This document shows, in pieces, positions 16,604 to 25,241 of a DNA stretch of 36,226 nucleotides (positions are counted from its first letter, which is position 1; the number at the start of each line of letters is the position of its first letter). Under the pieces are notes generated by a model. The model did not search any database and had not been told where the DNA came from. It was given only the letters and a program-made list of their open reading frames with translations. Location of the stretch: NCBI GenBank assembly GCA_937981555.1, contig CALJOK010000114.1, positions 1 through 36,226 on the forward strand, given 5' to 3'. This stretch comes from an uncultured Saprospiraceae bacterium (lineage in GTDB: Bacteria; Bacteroidota; Bacteroidia; Chitinophagales; Saprospiraceae). The translations under genes were made by a program, and so were the position numbers.

Positions 16604-18944
16604 TAGTAATCGTCAAATCCCCCGAATAGGAAATCACTTCCCCATCCAAAAACAGAATCTCCGCAATCCAAACATACACATCTGGGTTAACCGTTTTTCC
16701 ATTAAAAGTTCCATCCCAACCTTGCGTATTTGCACTTGATTCTAAATCATTCCCCTCAAAAACAACTGCACCCCAACGATTAAAAATAGTTAGTTTTTTT
16801 ACTAATTCAACTTCTGGTCCGCCGTATAAGGTAAAATAATCATTGTATCCATCGAAGTCAGGGGAGAAGGCATTTGGGGCAAAAAACTGTCGAAATTTAT
16901 TGACTGTAATCGTAATCGAATCTGTCGCAGGACAATCATCCTCGGAGGAAACAAACAAAGTGTAATTTCCAGAATTCAAAGGTAAGAAGGTAGGAGACAA
17001 ACAATCTTCACAATCAAAACCATCACTAGGCGTCCAAATGATTTCTTGCAGATTGACATTATTGAAGGTAGTTTGGAAAGTAAAAGTTTCACCTAAATTA
17101 ATGAGTACATCTTCCCCTAAATCAATTGTTGGAATTTGTGGCGCAACCAAAGTTTCCGTTATAGGAAAAATACAGCCATTCGCATCCATCATTTCCAACT
17201 CGTAAGTTCCTTCTGTCAGACCATCAAAGAGTGAATCACTCGTAAAATTATTTCCATCTAAACTAAAAGTGTAAGGAGCAATTCCTCCACTATTTTGAAT
17301 CACATTGACAAAACCTGTACTTGGTCCATCGCAAATTGGATTACTAAAATCAGCGGTCAAGTTCAATGCAGTTGGCGCAGTCATTTCAAAATTTCCAATA
17401 AGAGAACAGCCAGAATTATCAGTTACCGTTACAGTATAATTTCCTGCAGGCAAATTACTAATCAAATCAGTCGCTTGATTTGAAGACCAAGCGAAATCAT
17501 AATTCGGAACTCCACCTGTTGGCAAGGCTTGCAAATTTCCATCAACACCATTTTCGCAAGAAACATTAACTCCATTAAAATCAGAAGCCGCAAAATCTAA
17601 ACTCATTTCATTTGGTTCAGTCACCTCTGAGATAATGATATCGCTATTGCCAAAATTATCCAAAATGGTAATCAGATAAGTTCCTTTTGGTAAATTATTA
17701 ATCGTAACAATTTCACCTGACGACGTAATATTACCAGCACCTGAAAATGTATTATTTAACTCCATCCAAGTGTAAGTAAAAGGTGGCGTTCCATTCACGA
17801 CATTAAAATCAATACTCCCCGAACTTTCGCCAAAACAAGTTGGAGGTGTAAAAGAATCATCACTTGTAATATTACAGACGATGGTAAATAAATCTAAATT
17901 GATAATACTATCGCAGCCAAAAACAGAAGTCAAAACTTCTTGATAAATTCCAGTTTGGGTAAAAGGCGTAGATCCAATCGACAAAGTATCTCCATCGCAA
18001 ATGTCTATATCAATATCCAAAACGGGGGTAACAATTTCAGTCAAATCAACGATGACCAAACTATCGCAACCTTCAAAGTTTTGTAAATTAAATTCATAAA
18101 ATCCACCTTCGTAAATAACCGTATTGGCCACTAAAAAAGAATCGCCCTCGCAAAGAAAATCTATAATTTCAGTATCAGGCACCGAGTTAACTTGAACAAC
18201 GATGCAAGTAGGAGGTGCTTCGTCACAGGCATTTCGAGCGGTAACACAAACCGTATAGAATCCATTAACTGGAAAAGTAATTTCAATCGAATCTGCTGTT
18301 GTATTAACGGCCGAATTATTGATTGTCCAATCAAATTCTGTAGCACCTGACGGAGCATTTACATTATAAATAAAAGGTAACTGAGGACAAACGGTTTGGT
18401 CCCCCAAAATATTTCCAGAAGTAGTCAACGGAGCAACTTGAGTAGAACCTGAAACGACCGTAAATTTCCAATCACAATTATCGCCAAATGCACCATCCAT
18501 CACCAGGTAATAATATTGGCCAACTACAAGTGGAACTGAATTGGTAAAGGTTTTATTGGTGCCTTCTGCCACAGCGGTTTGTGCTCCATAGCATTGAGAA
18601 ACTTGTTGATAATTTTCACAATTAATCCCTTCATAAATTCCAATTTCTAAACCCGGTCCTTGCACACAATTCGAGACTGCCAAGTTAATTTCTAAATCTA
18701 CACTTCCTGCAATAAATCCAATCCATTGAATATTATGTTGTACAATCGTACAAAAATCACTTGGTGCCAATCCACTAATGGCACTTTCATGTCTTCCTTC
18801 AAATCCATCAATATCACAAATAATACAAGCATCTTCACAAAAGGATGTCATGGTTGGAGGGTCAATACAGGGCTCAGGTTGAGCAGATACTCTTCCTGAA
18901 GAAAGAATGAAGATTGTTAGAAATAAGAAGAGTTGCTTGTACAT
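16599..18944 (-). CDS. Multidomain surface protein with GCDS and SprB-like repeats, T9SS type B cargo
   Basis: The product has 781 residues with a signal peptide (about 1-21, ending GRVSAQ). A cysteine-rich N-terminal region (about 22-180; CIDPPTMTSFCEDACIICD) looks like a ligand-binding jelly-roll seen in such proteins. It is followed by a PKD-like segment (about 185-255), two GCDS repeats (about 262-355; EGCDSLVIVDL and FGCDSIINLDL), and SprB-type repeats (about 360-605; NGTPPFTYTW, GGVPNYDFAW, GGIAPYTFSL). An Ig-like segment with CEDC (about 608-680) precedes a CHU_C domain at the end (APNAFSPDFDGYNDYF, FNRWGAVVFEG, WDGTFNGK, final TITK). The type B sorting signal predicts T9SS export and surface display. 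It shares its GCDS module with the two large proteins at 1-3238 and 5008-9153. An adhesion or gliding-related role is inferred. Confidence 0.9.
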   Translation of the reverse strand: MYKQLFLFLTIFILSSGRVSAQPEPCIDPPTMTSFCEDACIICDIDGFEGRHESAISGLAPSDFCTIVQHNIQWIGFIAGSVDLEINLAVSNCVQGPGLEIGIYEGINCENYQQVSQCYGAQTAVAEGTNKTFTNSVPLVVGQYYYLVMDGAFGDNCDWKFTVVSGSTQVAPLTTSGNILGDQTVCPQLPFIYNVNAPSGATEFDWTINNSAVNTTADSIEITFPVNGFYTVCVTARNACDEAPPTCIVVQVNSVPDTEIIDFLCEGDSFLVANTVIYEGGFYEFNLQNFEGCDSLVIVDLTEIVTPVLDIDIDICDGDTLSIGSTPFTQTGIYQEVLTSVFGCDSIINLDLFTIVCNITSDDSFTPPTCFGESSGSIDFNVVNGTPPFTYTWMELNNTFSGAGNITSSGEIVTINNLPKGTYLITILDNFGNSDIIISEVTEPNEMSLDFAASDFNGVNVSCENGVDGNLQALPTGGVPNYDFAWSSNQATDLISNLPAGNYTVTVTDNSGCSLIGNFEMTAPTALNLTADFSNPICDGPSTGFVNVIQNSGGIAPYTFSLDGNNFTSDSLFDGLTEGTYELEMMDANGCIFPITETLVAPQIPTIDLGEDVLINLGETFTFQTTFNNVNLQEIIWTPSDGFDCEDCLSPTFLPLNSGNYTLFVSSEDDCPATDSITITVNKFRQFFAPNAFSPDFDGYNDYFTLYGGPEVELVKKLTIFNRWGAVVFEGNDLESSANTQGWDGTFNGKTVNPDVYVWIAEILFLDGEVISYSGDLTITK

Positions 18945-19144
18945 TGGGTTTAATTTTTTTTTGTAAAATTAATCATTTTGAAGAATGAAGACTAACCTAA
19001 ATGGTGCATTTTTTTGTCATAAAGTTGTCTGAGAATAATTGATTCTTTGGGATAATGAAAATGATTAAGGAAACCAATCTTTGATTTTTTTGTAAAAACC
19101 TAGATAAATAATCATATTGCAAAAGGTTTTAATTTAATAATCAT

Positions 19145-21202
19145 ATGGCAAAGAAAAAATCATCTAAAAAGCAATCCATTTCAACTCCTAAGAAGGTAAA
19201 GAAATCGAATGTTCCAGACCTAATTATCGAAAGTGGTTTTTGGAAAAAAAATGCAATCCCAGCATTGATCTTATTTATACTTTCTATCGGATTATATATA
19301 CAGACAAGGTCCTTTGATTATGTTTTAGATGATAAAATTGTCTACCATGAAAATGGATTAGTCAAAAAAGGCTTTGCTGGAATTGCTGAAATTTTTGGAA
19401 CAGAAAGTATGGTTGGTTATTTTGGAGAGCAAATCAACCTTCTTCCAGGAAGCCGATATCGACCACTTTCGATTGCTACTTTTGCTGTGGAGCATGAATT
19501 TTTTGGCCAACGAAATTATAAGATTGAAAATTTCTGGACTAAAGAATTTAAAAAGAATCCTGCACTTGCCAATAAGGTAGATAAGATTATTTCAGATGGA
19601 GATCTGTTTGAAGTTATTTTTCCAACCGAAGAAAGTTTTATCGCTGCACTTAATACTCATTTTTCAGCAGATGAAATTAATCAAAACAAAGAACAATTTT
19701 TATTTCATGCTGCTTATTCTGATTCAGGAACTAGTCATTTGATCAATGTTTTGTTGTATGGATTATTAGTGCTGTTGTTGTTTCGGTTGTTGTCAGTACT
19801 TTTCCCTGTTGTTCAATCAAAGTGGTATTTGACCTTGGCATTTGTTTCGACTTTACTTTTTGTATTGCATCCGATTCATGTTGAAGCAGTTGCAAATGTA
19901 AAAGGGCGTGATGAAATTTTAGCATTGACAGGAGCGCTTGCTACGATGTTTTTCACCTTAAAATATATCGCTAGCGAAAAACCAATTCACTTAGTTTTGT
20001 CAGGTATAATTTTTCTCTTCGGACTGTTAGCAAAAGAGCACGTACTGACTTTTATCGCATTGATTCCATTGACTACTTATTTTTTTACCAATAGTTCTTT
20101 TAAGAAAAATGCGATTTCAATTGTGCCTTTGGCGGTAGCGAGTTTGATTTTTTTATATATGAGGAATGAGGCAATTGGAGGAGGCAATATGTTTAATTTA
20201 GGAGGAGGAGAAGCTTCTAGTGATTTGATGAATAATCCTTTTGTGGAGATGTCTTCTGCGGAAGCTTTAGCTACTAAATTTTACACTTTAGGACTTTACG
20301 TAAAACTATTGTTATTTCCTCATCCACTTACGCATGATTATTATCCTTATCATATTCCAATTATGACTTGGGGAAATATTAGTACGATTCTTTCTTTTTT
20401 ATTGTATGCAGGAATGGGCATTTTTGCAGTATTAGGTTTACGGAAAAAAAGTATTCCAGCTTATGGAATTTTCTTTTTTCTGATTCCACTTTTTGCCGTT
20501 TCAAATCTGGTCGTTTCTGTTGGAACATTTATGAATGATCGATTTGTCTTTTTCTCATCGGTTGGATTTTGTATCATTTTAGGTTATTTGATTGCTCGAA
20601 AATTACCTTCACCAGTTATTAATTTAGGATTGCTTGGTATTTTGGTTTTAGGTTATTTTGCCAAAACGTTTACACGAGTTTCAGATTGGGAAAATGGCTA
20701 CACATTAAATGTTTCAGCAATTCAAAATTCACCCAATAGTGCTCGGGCGAATCTATATATGAGTACTGCTCTGTTTAAAAAATATGCTCAACGAGAAACG
20801 GATAGAGAAAAGAAAAAAATTCAATTGCAAGAAGTGAAGGCCTATGTTGATCGATCTTTAGAGATTTATCCAAGTTATGGATCGGCCATAAAAATGCAAG
20901 CAAAAGTAGCTACCGATATTTATAGATTGGATCAGAAAATTGAACCACTTCTGCAAACTTTCGAAAGCATAGTCAAAGTGCAAAGAACGAATGAATCAGT
21001 TGACATCTATTTGGATTATTTTAAAAATGGTAATCGATGGACGAATGAGTTAACCGCCTTTAGTTATAAGATAGGCTACCAATATTTCTTCAAACAAATA
21101 GGTGATCGATCGACCGCAGCTAAGTATATAAATTACGGTTTAAGCATTGCACCAAACGATCTTTCCTTACAACAAGCAGCGGCTGAATTGCGAGGACAAT
21201 GA
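19145..21202 (+). CDS. TMTC-like GT-C membrane protein with C-terminal TPR-like helices
   Basis: The product has 685 residues. A lysine-rich N-terminus (MAKKKSSKKQ) precedes the first membrane helix (about 37-54). The first outer loop contains FDYVLDDK (Asp62, Asp63), the acidic pair found in GT-C glycosyltransferases, then SRYRPLSIATFAVEHEFFG. Later HPIHVEAVANVKGRDEILA closely follows the TMTC O-mannosyltransferase pattern. About ten membrane helices run to about residue 510. The last 170 residues are helical with TPR character (NSARANLYMSTAL, YPSYGSAIKMQAK, YGLSIAPNDLSLQQA). Relative to family members there is an insert of about 75 residues between EHEFFG and the SHLINVLLYG helix. It probably transfers a lipid-linked sugar to protein or glycan outside the cytoplasm; donor and acceptor are unknown. 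The start is the first ATG. Confidence 0.8.
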   Translation: MAKKKSSKKQSISTPKKVKKSNVPDLIIESGFWKKNAIPALILFILSIGLYIQTRSFDYVLDDKIVYHENGLVKKGFAGIAEIFGTESMVGYFGEQINLLPGSRYRPLSIATFAVEHEFFGQRNYKIENFWTKEFKKNPALANKVDKIISDGDLFEVIFPTEESFIAALNTHFSADEINQNKEQFLFHAAYSDSGTSHLINVLLYGLLVLLLFRLLSVLFPVVQSKWYLTLAFVSTLLFVLHPIHVEAVANVKGRDEILALTGALATMFFTLKYIASEKPIHLVLSGIIFLFGLLAKEHVLTFIALIPLTTYFFTNSSFKKNAISIVPLAVASLIFLYMRNEAIGGGNMFNLGGGEASSDLMNNPFVEMSSAEALATKFYTLGLYVKLLLFPHPLTHDYYPYHIPIMTWGNISTILSFLLYAGMGIFAVLGLRKKSIPAYGIFFFLIPLFAVSNLVVSVGTFMNDRFVFFSSVGFCIILGYLIARKLPSPVINLGLLGILVLGYFAKTFTRVSDWENGYTLNVSAIQNSPNSARANLYMSTALFKKYAQRETDREKKKIQLQEVKAYVDRSLEIYPSYGSAIKMQAKVATDIYRLDQKIEPLLQTFESIVKVQRTNESVDIYLDYFKNGNRWTNELTAFSYKIGYQYFFKQIGDRSTAAKYINYGLSIAPNDLSLQQAAAELRGQ

Positions 21203-21235
21203 TTGAAGTAAAGTGAATCTTTTAGAGAAAAAACT

Positions 21236-21273
21236 AAAATCTCGAATCTTGGAAAAAGATTCGAGGTTTTTTT
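21236..21273 (+). terminator. Rho-independent terminator after GT-C gene
   Basis: Arms 21236-21250 and 21256-21270 pair over 15 bp with one T-G pair, around the loop GGAAA, running into a T9 tract. It is a strong terminator. Confidence 0.93.
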
Positions 21274-21428
21274 TTAGGAAAAAGGAGATATTTTTTATTT
21301 ACAAATAATATAAAATTTTTATGAGTAATTAATTGATTATTAATGGTTTATGGTTTTAAAAAGAAATGGGAAATTCTTCAAGATTGAAAAACAATCAACA
21401 AAAAGTTTTAACAAAGATTAAATAAATG

Positions 21429-21459
21429 TTGTTTTTGAAAACATTTTGTTTTAAGTTTG
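21429..21459 (+). promoter_or_regulatory. Bacteroidota-type promoter of the glucosaminidase gene
   Basis: TTG at 21429-21431, a 20-base spacer and an exact TAnnTTTG box, TAAGTTTG, at 21452-21459 fit the Bacteroidota sigma-factor consensus. The expected start near 21466 leaves about a 40-base leader before the ATG at 21508, which argues against an in-frame TTG start at 21457. Confidence 0.65.
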
Positions 21460-21507
21460 TTTTATCAAAAAAAGAAACTTAGAATTTTTTACCCAAAAGA
21501 AATAGTT

Positions 21508-22290
21508 ATGTCTAGTCAATCCTCCCCTAAAAAAATAAAAAACCCATTTGGAATCAATTGGTTTACGATGGTCCTTTTTGTTGTGTTAGCATTCGTATTT
21601 ATTCGTAAAGATTTAAGTCTAAACTTCAATCTTAATGCACCGATGAAAGTAGAAAAAGAAAGTCATCAAAATTATCAAGCTCCCGCACAAAAAATATCTT
21701 CACCTCAGAAAAAAAGGAAGAGCAAATTAACTGATAAAGCTCCTGCGGAAAAAGAAATAGTAAAGGAGACCAAGAAGGGAAATTCCTTGTTTAATTTCTT
21801 TGGTAATCCATTTAAGAAAAGAAAAAAAGGAAAAGACTTTTTAGAAAAATTAAATGCAATCGATCCATCAATTAAGGAAGATTACCTCCAACGTTTTGCG
21901 CATGTGGCAAAAAGTGAGCAGGAGAAATTTCAAATTCCAGCTTCCATAATTTTGGCTAATGCATTGTTGCATAGTGAAGGGGGACGAAATGATTTATCGA
22001 CAGATTATAACAATCATTTTTCGATTTCTTGTAATGACGATTGGGATGGAGGTATGGGAAGTTCGGAAGGAACTTGTTACCGAATTTATGAATCTGCTTG
22101 GATGAGTTTTCGGAATCATAGTCAATATATTACTTCAGGAAAATTTGCAGATTTAGTTGAATTAGGAGTAACAGATTATCAAGGTTGGGCGAAAGGATTG
22201 GCGAAAAGAAATTTTTCAAATGATAAAAATTTAGCAAAGAATTTAATCCGAATCATCGAGCAATATGGATTAAATGATCTTGACTCGTAG
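21508..22290 (+). CDS. Membrane-anchored glucosaminidase-domain protein
   Basis: From the ATG at 21508 the product has 260 residues. One membrane helix near the N-terminus (about 17-33, WFTMVLFVVLAFVF) is followed by a lysine-rich, low-complexity linker (about 40-110). The catalytic domain (about 125-258) is of the mannosyl-glycoprotein endo-beta-N-acetylglucosaminidase type (PF01832). It carries IPASIILANALLHSEGGRND, with Glu157 at the catalytic position, then NNHFSISC, CYRIYESAWMSFRNHSQYI and GWAKGLAKRNFS. This domain cuts N-acetylglucosamine bonds in peptidoglycan. The anchor and linker suggest that it works on the periplasmic side during wall growth or division. It is monocistronic by context (own promoter, hairpin after the stop). 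The usual ESGWG motif is varied to SEGGR. Confidence 0.88.
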   Translation: MSSQSSPKKIKNPFGINWFTMVLFVVLAFVFIRKDLSLNFNLNAPMKVEKESHQNYQAPAQKISSPQKKRKSKLTDKAPAEKEIVKETKKGNSLFNFFGNPFKKRKKGKDFLEKLNAIDPSIKEDYLQRFAHVAKSEQEKFQIPASIILANALLHSEGGRNDLSTDYNNHFSISCNDDWDGGMGSSEGTCYRIYESAWMSFRNHSQYITSGKFADLVELGVTDYQGWAKGLAKRNFSNDKNLAKNLIRIIEQYGLNDLDS

Positions 22291-22297
22291 GAGAATT

Positions 22298-22338
22298 TTT
22301 CAAGTCTTGCAATTATCGTTTTTTTGCAGGACTTGGAA
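22298..22338 (+). terminator. Hairpin after the glucosaminidase gene
   Basis: Arms 22298-22311 and 22325-22338 pair over 14 bp with two wobble pairs. The 13-base loop ends in T7. There is no T run after the right arm, so it is a doubtful terminator; the gap to the next start is short. Confidence 0.4.
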
Positions 22339-22363
22339 AGTCTTCCTTAGGAGAGAAAATGTT

Positions 22364-22371
22364 TAAATTTG
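22364..22371 (+). promoter_or_regulatory. TAnnTTTG -7 box before the DJ-1/PfpI gene
   Basis: TAAATTTG at 22364-22371 is an exact match to the -7 element. No convincing -33 element sits at the usual distance. The box falls inside the reading frame if translation began at 22359, so it supports the ATG at 22386. Confidence 0.35.
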
Positions 22372-22385
22372 CGAAAAAACAAATC

Positions 22386-23150
22386 ATGAAATATTTCTTC
22401 CTAGCATTGCTTTTTCTCTTCTTCCAAAATTGCGACACTTCAAAGTCAACTCCAGAACAAGACATTTCCAAAAGTGAGATTTCAGTTCCTTTGCCTTCCC
22501 CGAAGGTCATTTCTGATCGATACAATGTGGCGTTTCTAATTATGGACGGTGTGTACAATACTGAATTGACTGCACCTTGGGATATTTTCCAACATACCAT
22601 TTTTAGAAACAATATCAAACCGATGAATGTATTTTTGGTAGCAGATACACATGAACCTGTTTTGACTTTTGAAGGAATTCGTTTGTTGCCAGATTACAAT
22701 TATTTGAAAGATGAAATGCCGAAGTTTGATATTTTGGTGGTGCCAAGTGCGGAACATCATTTGGATTCGGATTTGGAAAATAAGGCGATGATTGATTTTG
22801 TAAAAAGGGTAGGGGAAGAAGCTCAATTTGTTACTTCTCATTGTGATGGAGCTTTCGTTTTAGCTAAAGCTGGGTTGTTGGATGAGGTGGCTTCGACAAC
22901 TTTTCCAAGTGATGTTCCAAAGTACAAAAAGATGTTTCCACAATTAAAAGTCTATGATAAGGTTGATGGCGAAAAAGTTTTATTTGTCCATGATGGAAAA
23001 TTTATTACGTCGGCTGGCGGTGCAAAATCTTTTGAAGCGGCACTTTATTTATGTGAACATTTATATGGAAAAGAGGTTGCAAAGAGTCTTGCGGGAGGTT
23101 TGGTAATTGATTGGGATTTGGAGGCGGTGACGCATGTAATTGAGAAGTAA
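22386..23150 (+). CDS. DJ-1/PfpI family lipoprotein
   Basis: From the ATG at 22386 the product has 254 residues. The N-terminus MKYFFLALLFLFFQNC is a lipoprotein signal with Cys16, although the lipobox (FQNC) is atypical. The DJ-1/PfpI (class I glutamine-amidotransferase-like) domain covers about 45-250: YNVAFLIMDGVYNTELTAPWDIF, then FDILVVPSAE, and the nucleophile elbow SHCDGAFVLAKAGLLD with Cys153. SAGGAKSFEAALYL follows. The N-terminal motif resembles the amidotransferase-like half of AraC-type regulators and isonitrile hydratases, but no helix-turn-helix is present. A membrane-tethered version outside the cytoplasm is unusual. Catalytic activity cannot be assigned. The stop codon lies inside the left arm of the repeat at 23146-23240. 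Confidence 0.85.
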   Translation: MKYFFLALLFLFFQNCDTSKSTPEQDISKSEISVPLPSPKVISDRYNVAFLIMDGVYNTELTAPWDIFQHTIFRNNIKPMNVFLVADTHEPVLTFEGIRLLPDYNYLKDEMPKFDILVVPSAEHHLDSDLENKAMIDFVKRVGEEAQFVTSHCDGAFVLAKAGLLDEVASTTFPSDVPKYKKMFPQLKVYDKVDGEKVLFVHDGKFITSAGGAKSFEAALYLCEHLYGKEVAKSLAGGLVIDWDLEAVTHVIEK

Positions 23151-23240
23151 CACGTGGTGGTCTGCTTTAGCTGACCAAAAGAAAAGTCACCCATTATAAA
23201 TTTTTTCACGGTCAGCTAAAGCAGACCACTACGTGTTACT
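23146..23240. repeat. Intergenic inverted-repeat element, copy 1
   Basis: Arms 23146-23176 and 23210-23240 pair over 31 bp with one mismatch or wobble, around a 33-base spacer. Each arm contains an 18-base quasi-palindrome, GGTCTGCTTTAGCTGACC (23159-23176), or its reverse complement (23210-23227). The element fits exactly between two convergent genes: the plus-strand stop (23148-23150) is in its left arm and the minus-strand stop begins at 23241. The same core recurs at 29189-29340, so this is a repeated element that may also act as a bidirectional terminator. Confidence 0.85.
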
Positions 23241-23933
23241 CTATAGACTTGCATTAAACCGAAACCCAACTCCATGAATATTTTCAATTTTCAAAGTCTC
23301 ATCTTCCTTCAAATATTTTCGCAAACGAGAAATAAAAACATCTAAACTCCTTCCTAAAAAATAATCATCTTCTCCCCAAAGTGTTTCCAAAATATCAGAA
23401 CGTTTGAGTACTTCATTTTTATTTTCGATAAAGTATTTGAGCAAGTCAGCTTCTTTTTGAGTGAGTTGACGTTTGATAGATTCGTTTTTGAGTTGTAAAT
23501 TTTTATGGTCAAAAGTGAAATCTCCAATCTGAAAAAGGTGCTCATCTTCCTTAACTACAATCTGACTTCGTTTAAGAAAAATCTCAATTTTCAAAATTAA
23601 TTCCTCGATACTAAATGGTTTGGTGATATAATCATCTGCTCCCAATCGCAAGCCACGAATCCGATCTTCCTTCAATGATTTAGCCGTTAAAAATAGAATA
23701 GGTACTTGTTTATTTCGTTTCCGAATTTCCTCTGCAATTGTAAATCCATCCACGTCAGGCAACATTACATCCAAGATGCACAAATCAAAATCTTCTGTTT
23801 TTAATATATCAATTGCCTTCTGTCCATTTTCGCAATAGGTTACTTTGTACCCTTCCAATTCCAAATTGTCGCGAGTTACAAAACTCAAACTTTCATCATC
23901 TTCGACATAAAATAAGTGTGCTTTCATTGTCAT
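23241..23933 (-). CDS. OmpR/PhoB-family response regulator
   Basis: The product has 230 residues. The receiver domain (about 4-118) has the acidic pocket EDDE (11-14), phosphoacceptor Asp55 in LCILDVMLPDVDG, FLTAK, and the switch lysine in DYITKPF. A winged-helix DNA-binding domain follows (about 130-228), with LTQKEADLLKYFIENKNEVLKR, a VFISRLRKYL recognition helix and IHGVGFRF at the end. It lies 11 bases after the histidine kinase stop on the same strand, so the two are an operon and a cognate pair. An alternative start two codons in (Met3) is equally possible. Target genes are unknown; the sites upstream of the kinase at 25242-25307 are candidates for autoregulation. Confidence 0.95.
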   Translation of the reverse strand: MTMKAHLFYVEDDESLSFVTRDNLELEGYKVTYCENGQKAIDILKTEDFDLCILDVMLPDVDGFTIAEEIRKRNKQVPILFLTAKSLKEDRIRGLRLGADDYITKPFSIEELILKIEIFLKRSQIVVKEDEHLFQIGDFTFDHKNLQLKNESIKRQLTQKEADLLKYFIENKNEVLKRSDILETLWGEDDYFLGRSLDVFISRLRKYLKEDETLKIENIHGVGFRFNASL

Positions 23934-23944
23934 ATTGTTTTTAG

Positions 23945-25222
23945 TTAGGAGTCAGATTTTCTAGTTGTTATTTTAAATTCAGTTCCCTCGCCTTCTTCAC
24001 TTTTTGCTTCAATCTTCCAGCCATGTGCTTTGCAAATATTTTTCACATAAAATAAACCCAATCCAAATCCTTTAATATTATGAACATCGCCCGTGGGAAC
24101 TCGATAGAATTTTTGGAAAATTTGCGGCATAAATTCCTTCTTGATTCCGATACCTTGATCAGCAATTCGAAGTTCTATCTTATTCTCAATATCTCTAGTT
24201 TCTATCGAGATTTCAGGAGTCGTTTTGCAATATTTAATGGCATTGTCGAGCAAGTTATGAATGATATTAGTGAGGTGTAATTTATCTGCTTTGATAGTAG
24301 AATTCTTACTTTGAAGATTCATCGAAATATGACCACCAAGTTGAGTGATTTTGATTTCTTCACTTTTTACAATGTTTTCTAACAATGTATTTACATTTAT
24401 TTCTTCTTTGTTTAAATCAAAAGAATCACCTTCTAGTCTAGCAATCTGCAATACCTTTTCTACTTGATTATTGAGTCTATTATTTTGTTCATTGATAATG
24501 TTGGCGTAACGAAGGAGTCGCTCATCTTTTTGAATAGCCTCATTTTTTAAAAAAACATTAGAAGATATTTTGATGGTAGAAATTGGTGTTTTGAATTCAT
24601 GCGTCATATTATTGATGAAATCTTTTTGCATTTGGGACAATCTTCTTTGTCGCAAAATTACAGTCAAGGCATAAATAAAAAATAAAATCGTGATCAACGA
24701 AAGCGCTGAAAAGAAAATAGATAATTGCATCTCGCCCATCAAATGACTTTCCCGATTAGGAAAAGTTACACCAAAATAATAGGTGAATTTATCTACCTCA
24801 GGTAATCGTTCGGTCTTTTTGGTTGATTTAGTATTTAGATTATCAAAGGCGCAATAATTACCATAAACCATCTCTTGACTAGAACAATCATAAATCCCAT
24901 ATTCAAAATCTTCATTGAGTGAAAGGACTTCCAATTCTTGACGTAAAAAGTGTTCAAGATTACCTGCATCTATACTTGCTTCAGTATTAACGACATAATA
25001 GTTAGATGAAATTTGAGTCACTAATTCTTTGGAAGGCAATTCAAATTGGTCTGTCTCGGCTAATTTTTCTGTAGTTTTCCTAAGGGCAATTCTGACACTT
25101 TGATTGAACTCTTTACTTTTAATATCCCATGTTTTGAGCACCCAATAACTTTGAATGCTAATGATTCCGATGATCGCTAGCGCTCCTAAAGTGACTACTC
25201 CAATAATTATTTTGTTCGACAT
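23945..25222 (-). CDS. Two-component sensor histidine kinase
   Basis: The product has 425 residues. There are two membrane helices (about 5-29 and 168-190) with an external sensor loop of about 135 residues between them. The loop has two cysteines (near 113 and 124) and no recognisable ligand domain. The HisKA domain has FINNMTHEFKTPI with His208. The HATPase domain shows the N box NLLDNAIKY, G1 DQGIGI and G2 GFGLGLFYVKNI. It autophosphorylates on His208 and passes phosphate to Asp55 of the regulator encoded just downstream. The kinase-first gene order and 11-base gap point to one transcript starting upstream of 25222. The signal sensed is unknown. Confidence 0.94.
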   Translation of the reverse strand: MSNKIIIGVVTLGALAIIGIISIQSYWVLKTWDIKSKEFNQSVRIALRKTTEKLAETDQFELPSKELVTQISSNYYVVNTEASIDAGNLEHFLRQELEVLSLNEDFEYGIYDCSSQEMVYGNYCAFDNLNTKSTKKTERLPEVDKFTYYFGVTFPNRESHLMGEMQLSIFFSALSLITILFFIYALTVILRQRRLSQMQKDFINNMTHEFKTPISTIKISSNVFLKNEAIQKDERLLRYANIINEQNNRLNNQVEKVLQIARLEGDSFDLNKEEINVNTLLENIVKSEEIKITQLGGHISMNLQSKNSTIKADKLHLTNIIHNLLDNAIKYCKTTPEISIETRDIENKIELRIADQGIGIKKEFMPQIFQKFYRVPTGDVHNIKGFGLGLFYVKNICKAHGWKIEAKSEEGEGTEFKITTRKSDS

Positions 25223-25241
25223 GGAAATTGATTAATAGAAA

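Noticed and set aside
21457-21507. Upstream TTG start for the glucosaminidase
   Set aside because: It overlaps the exact -7 promoter box at 21452-21459.
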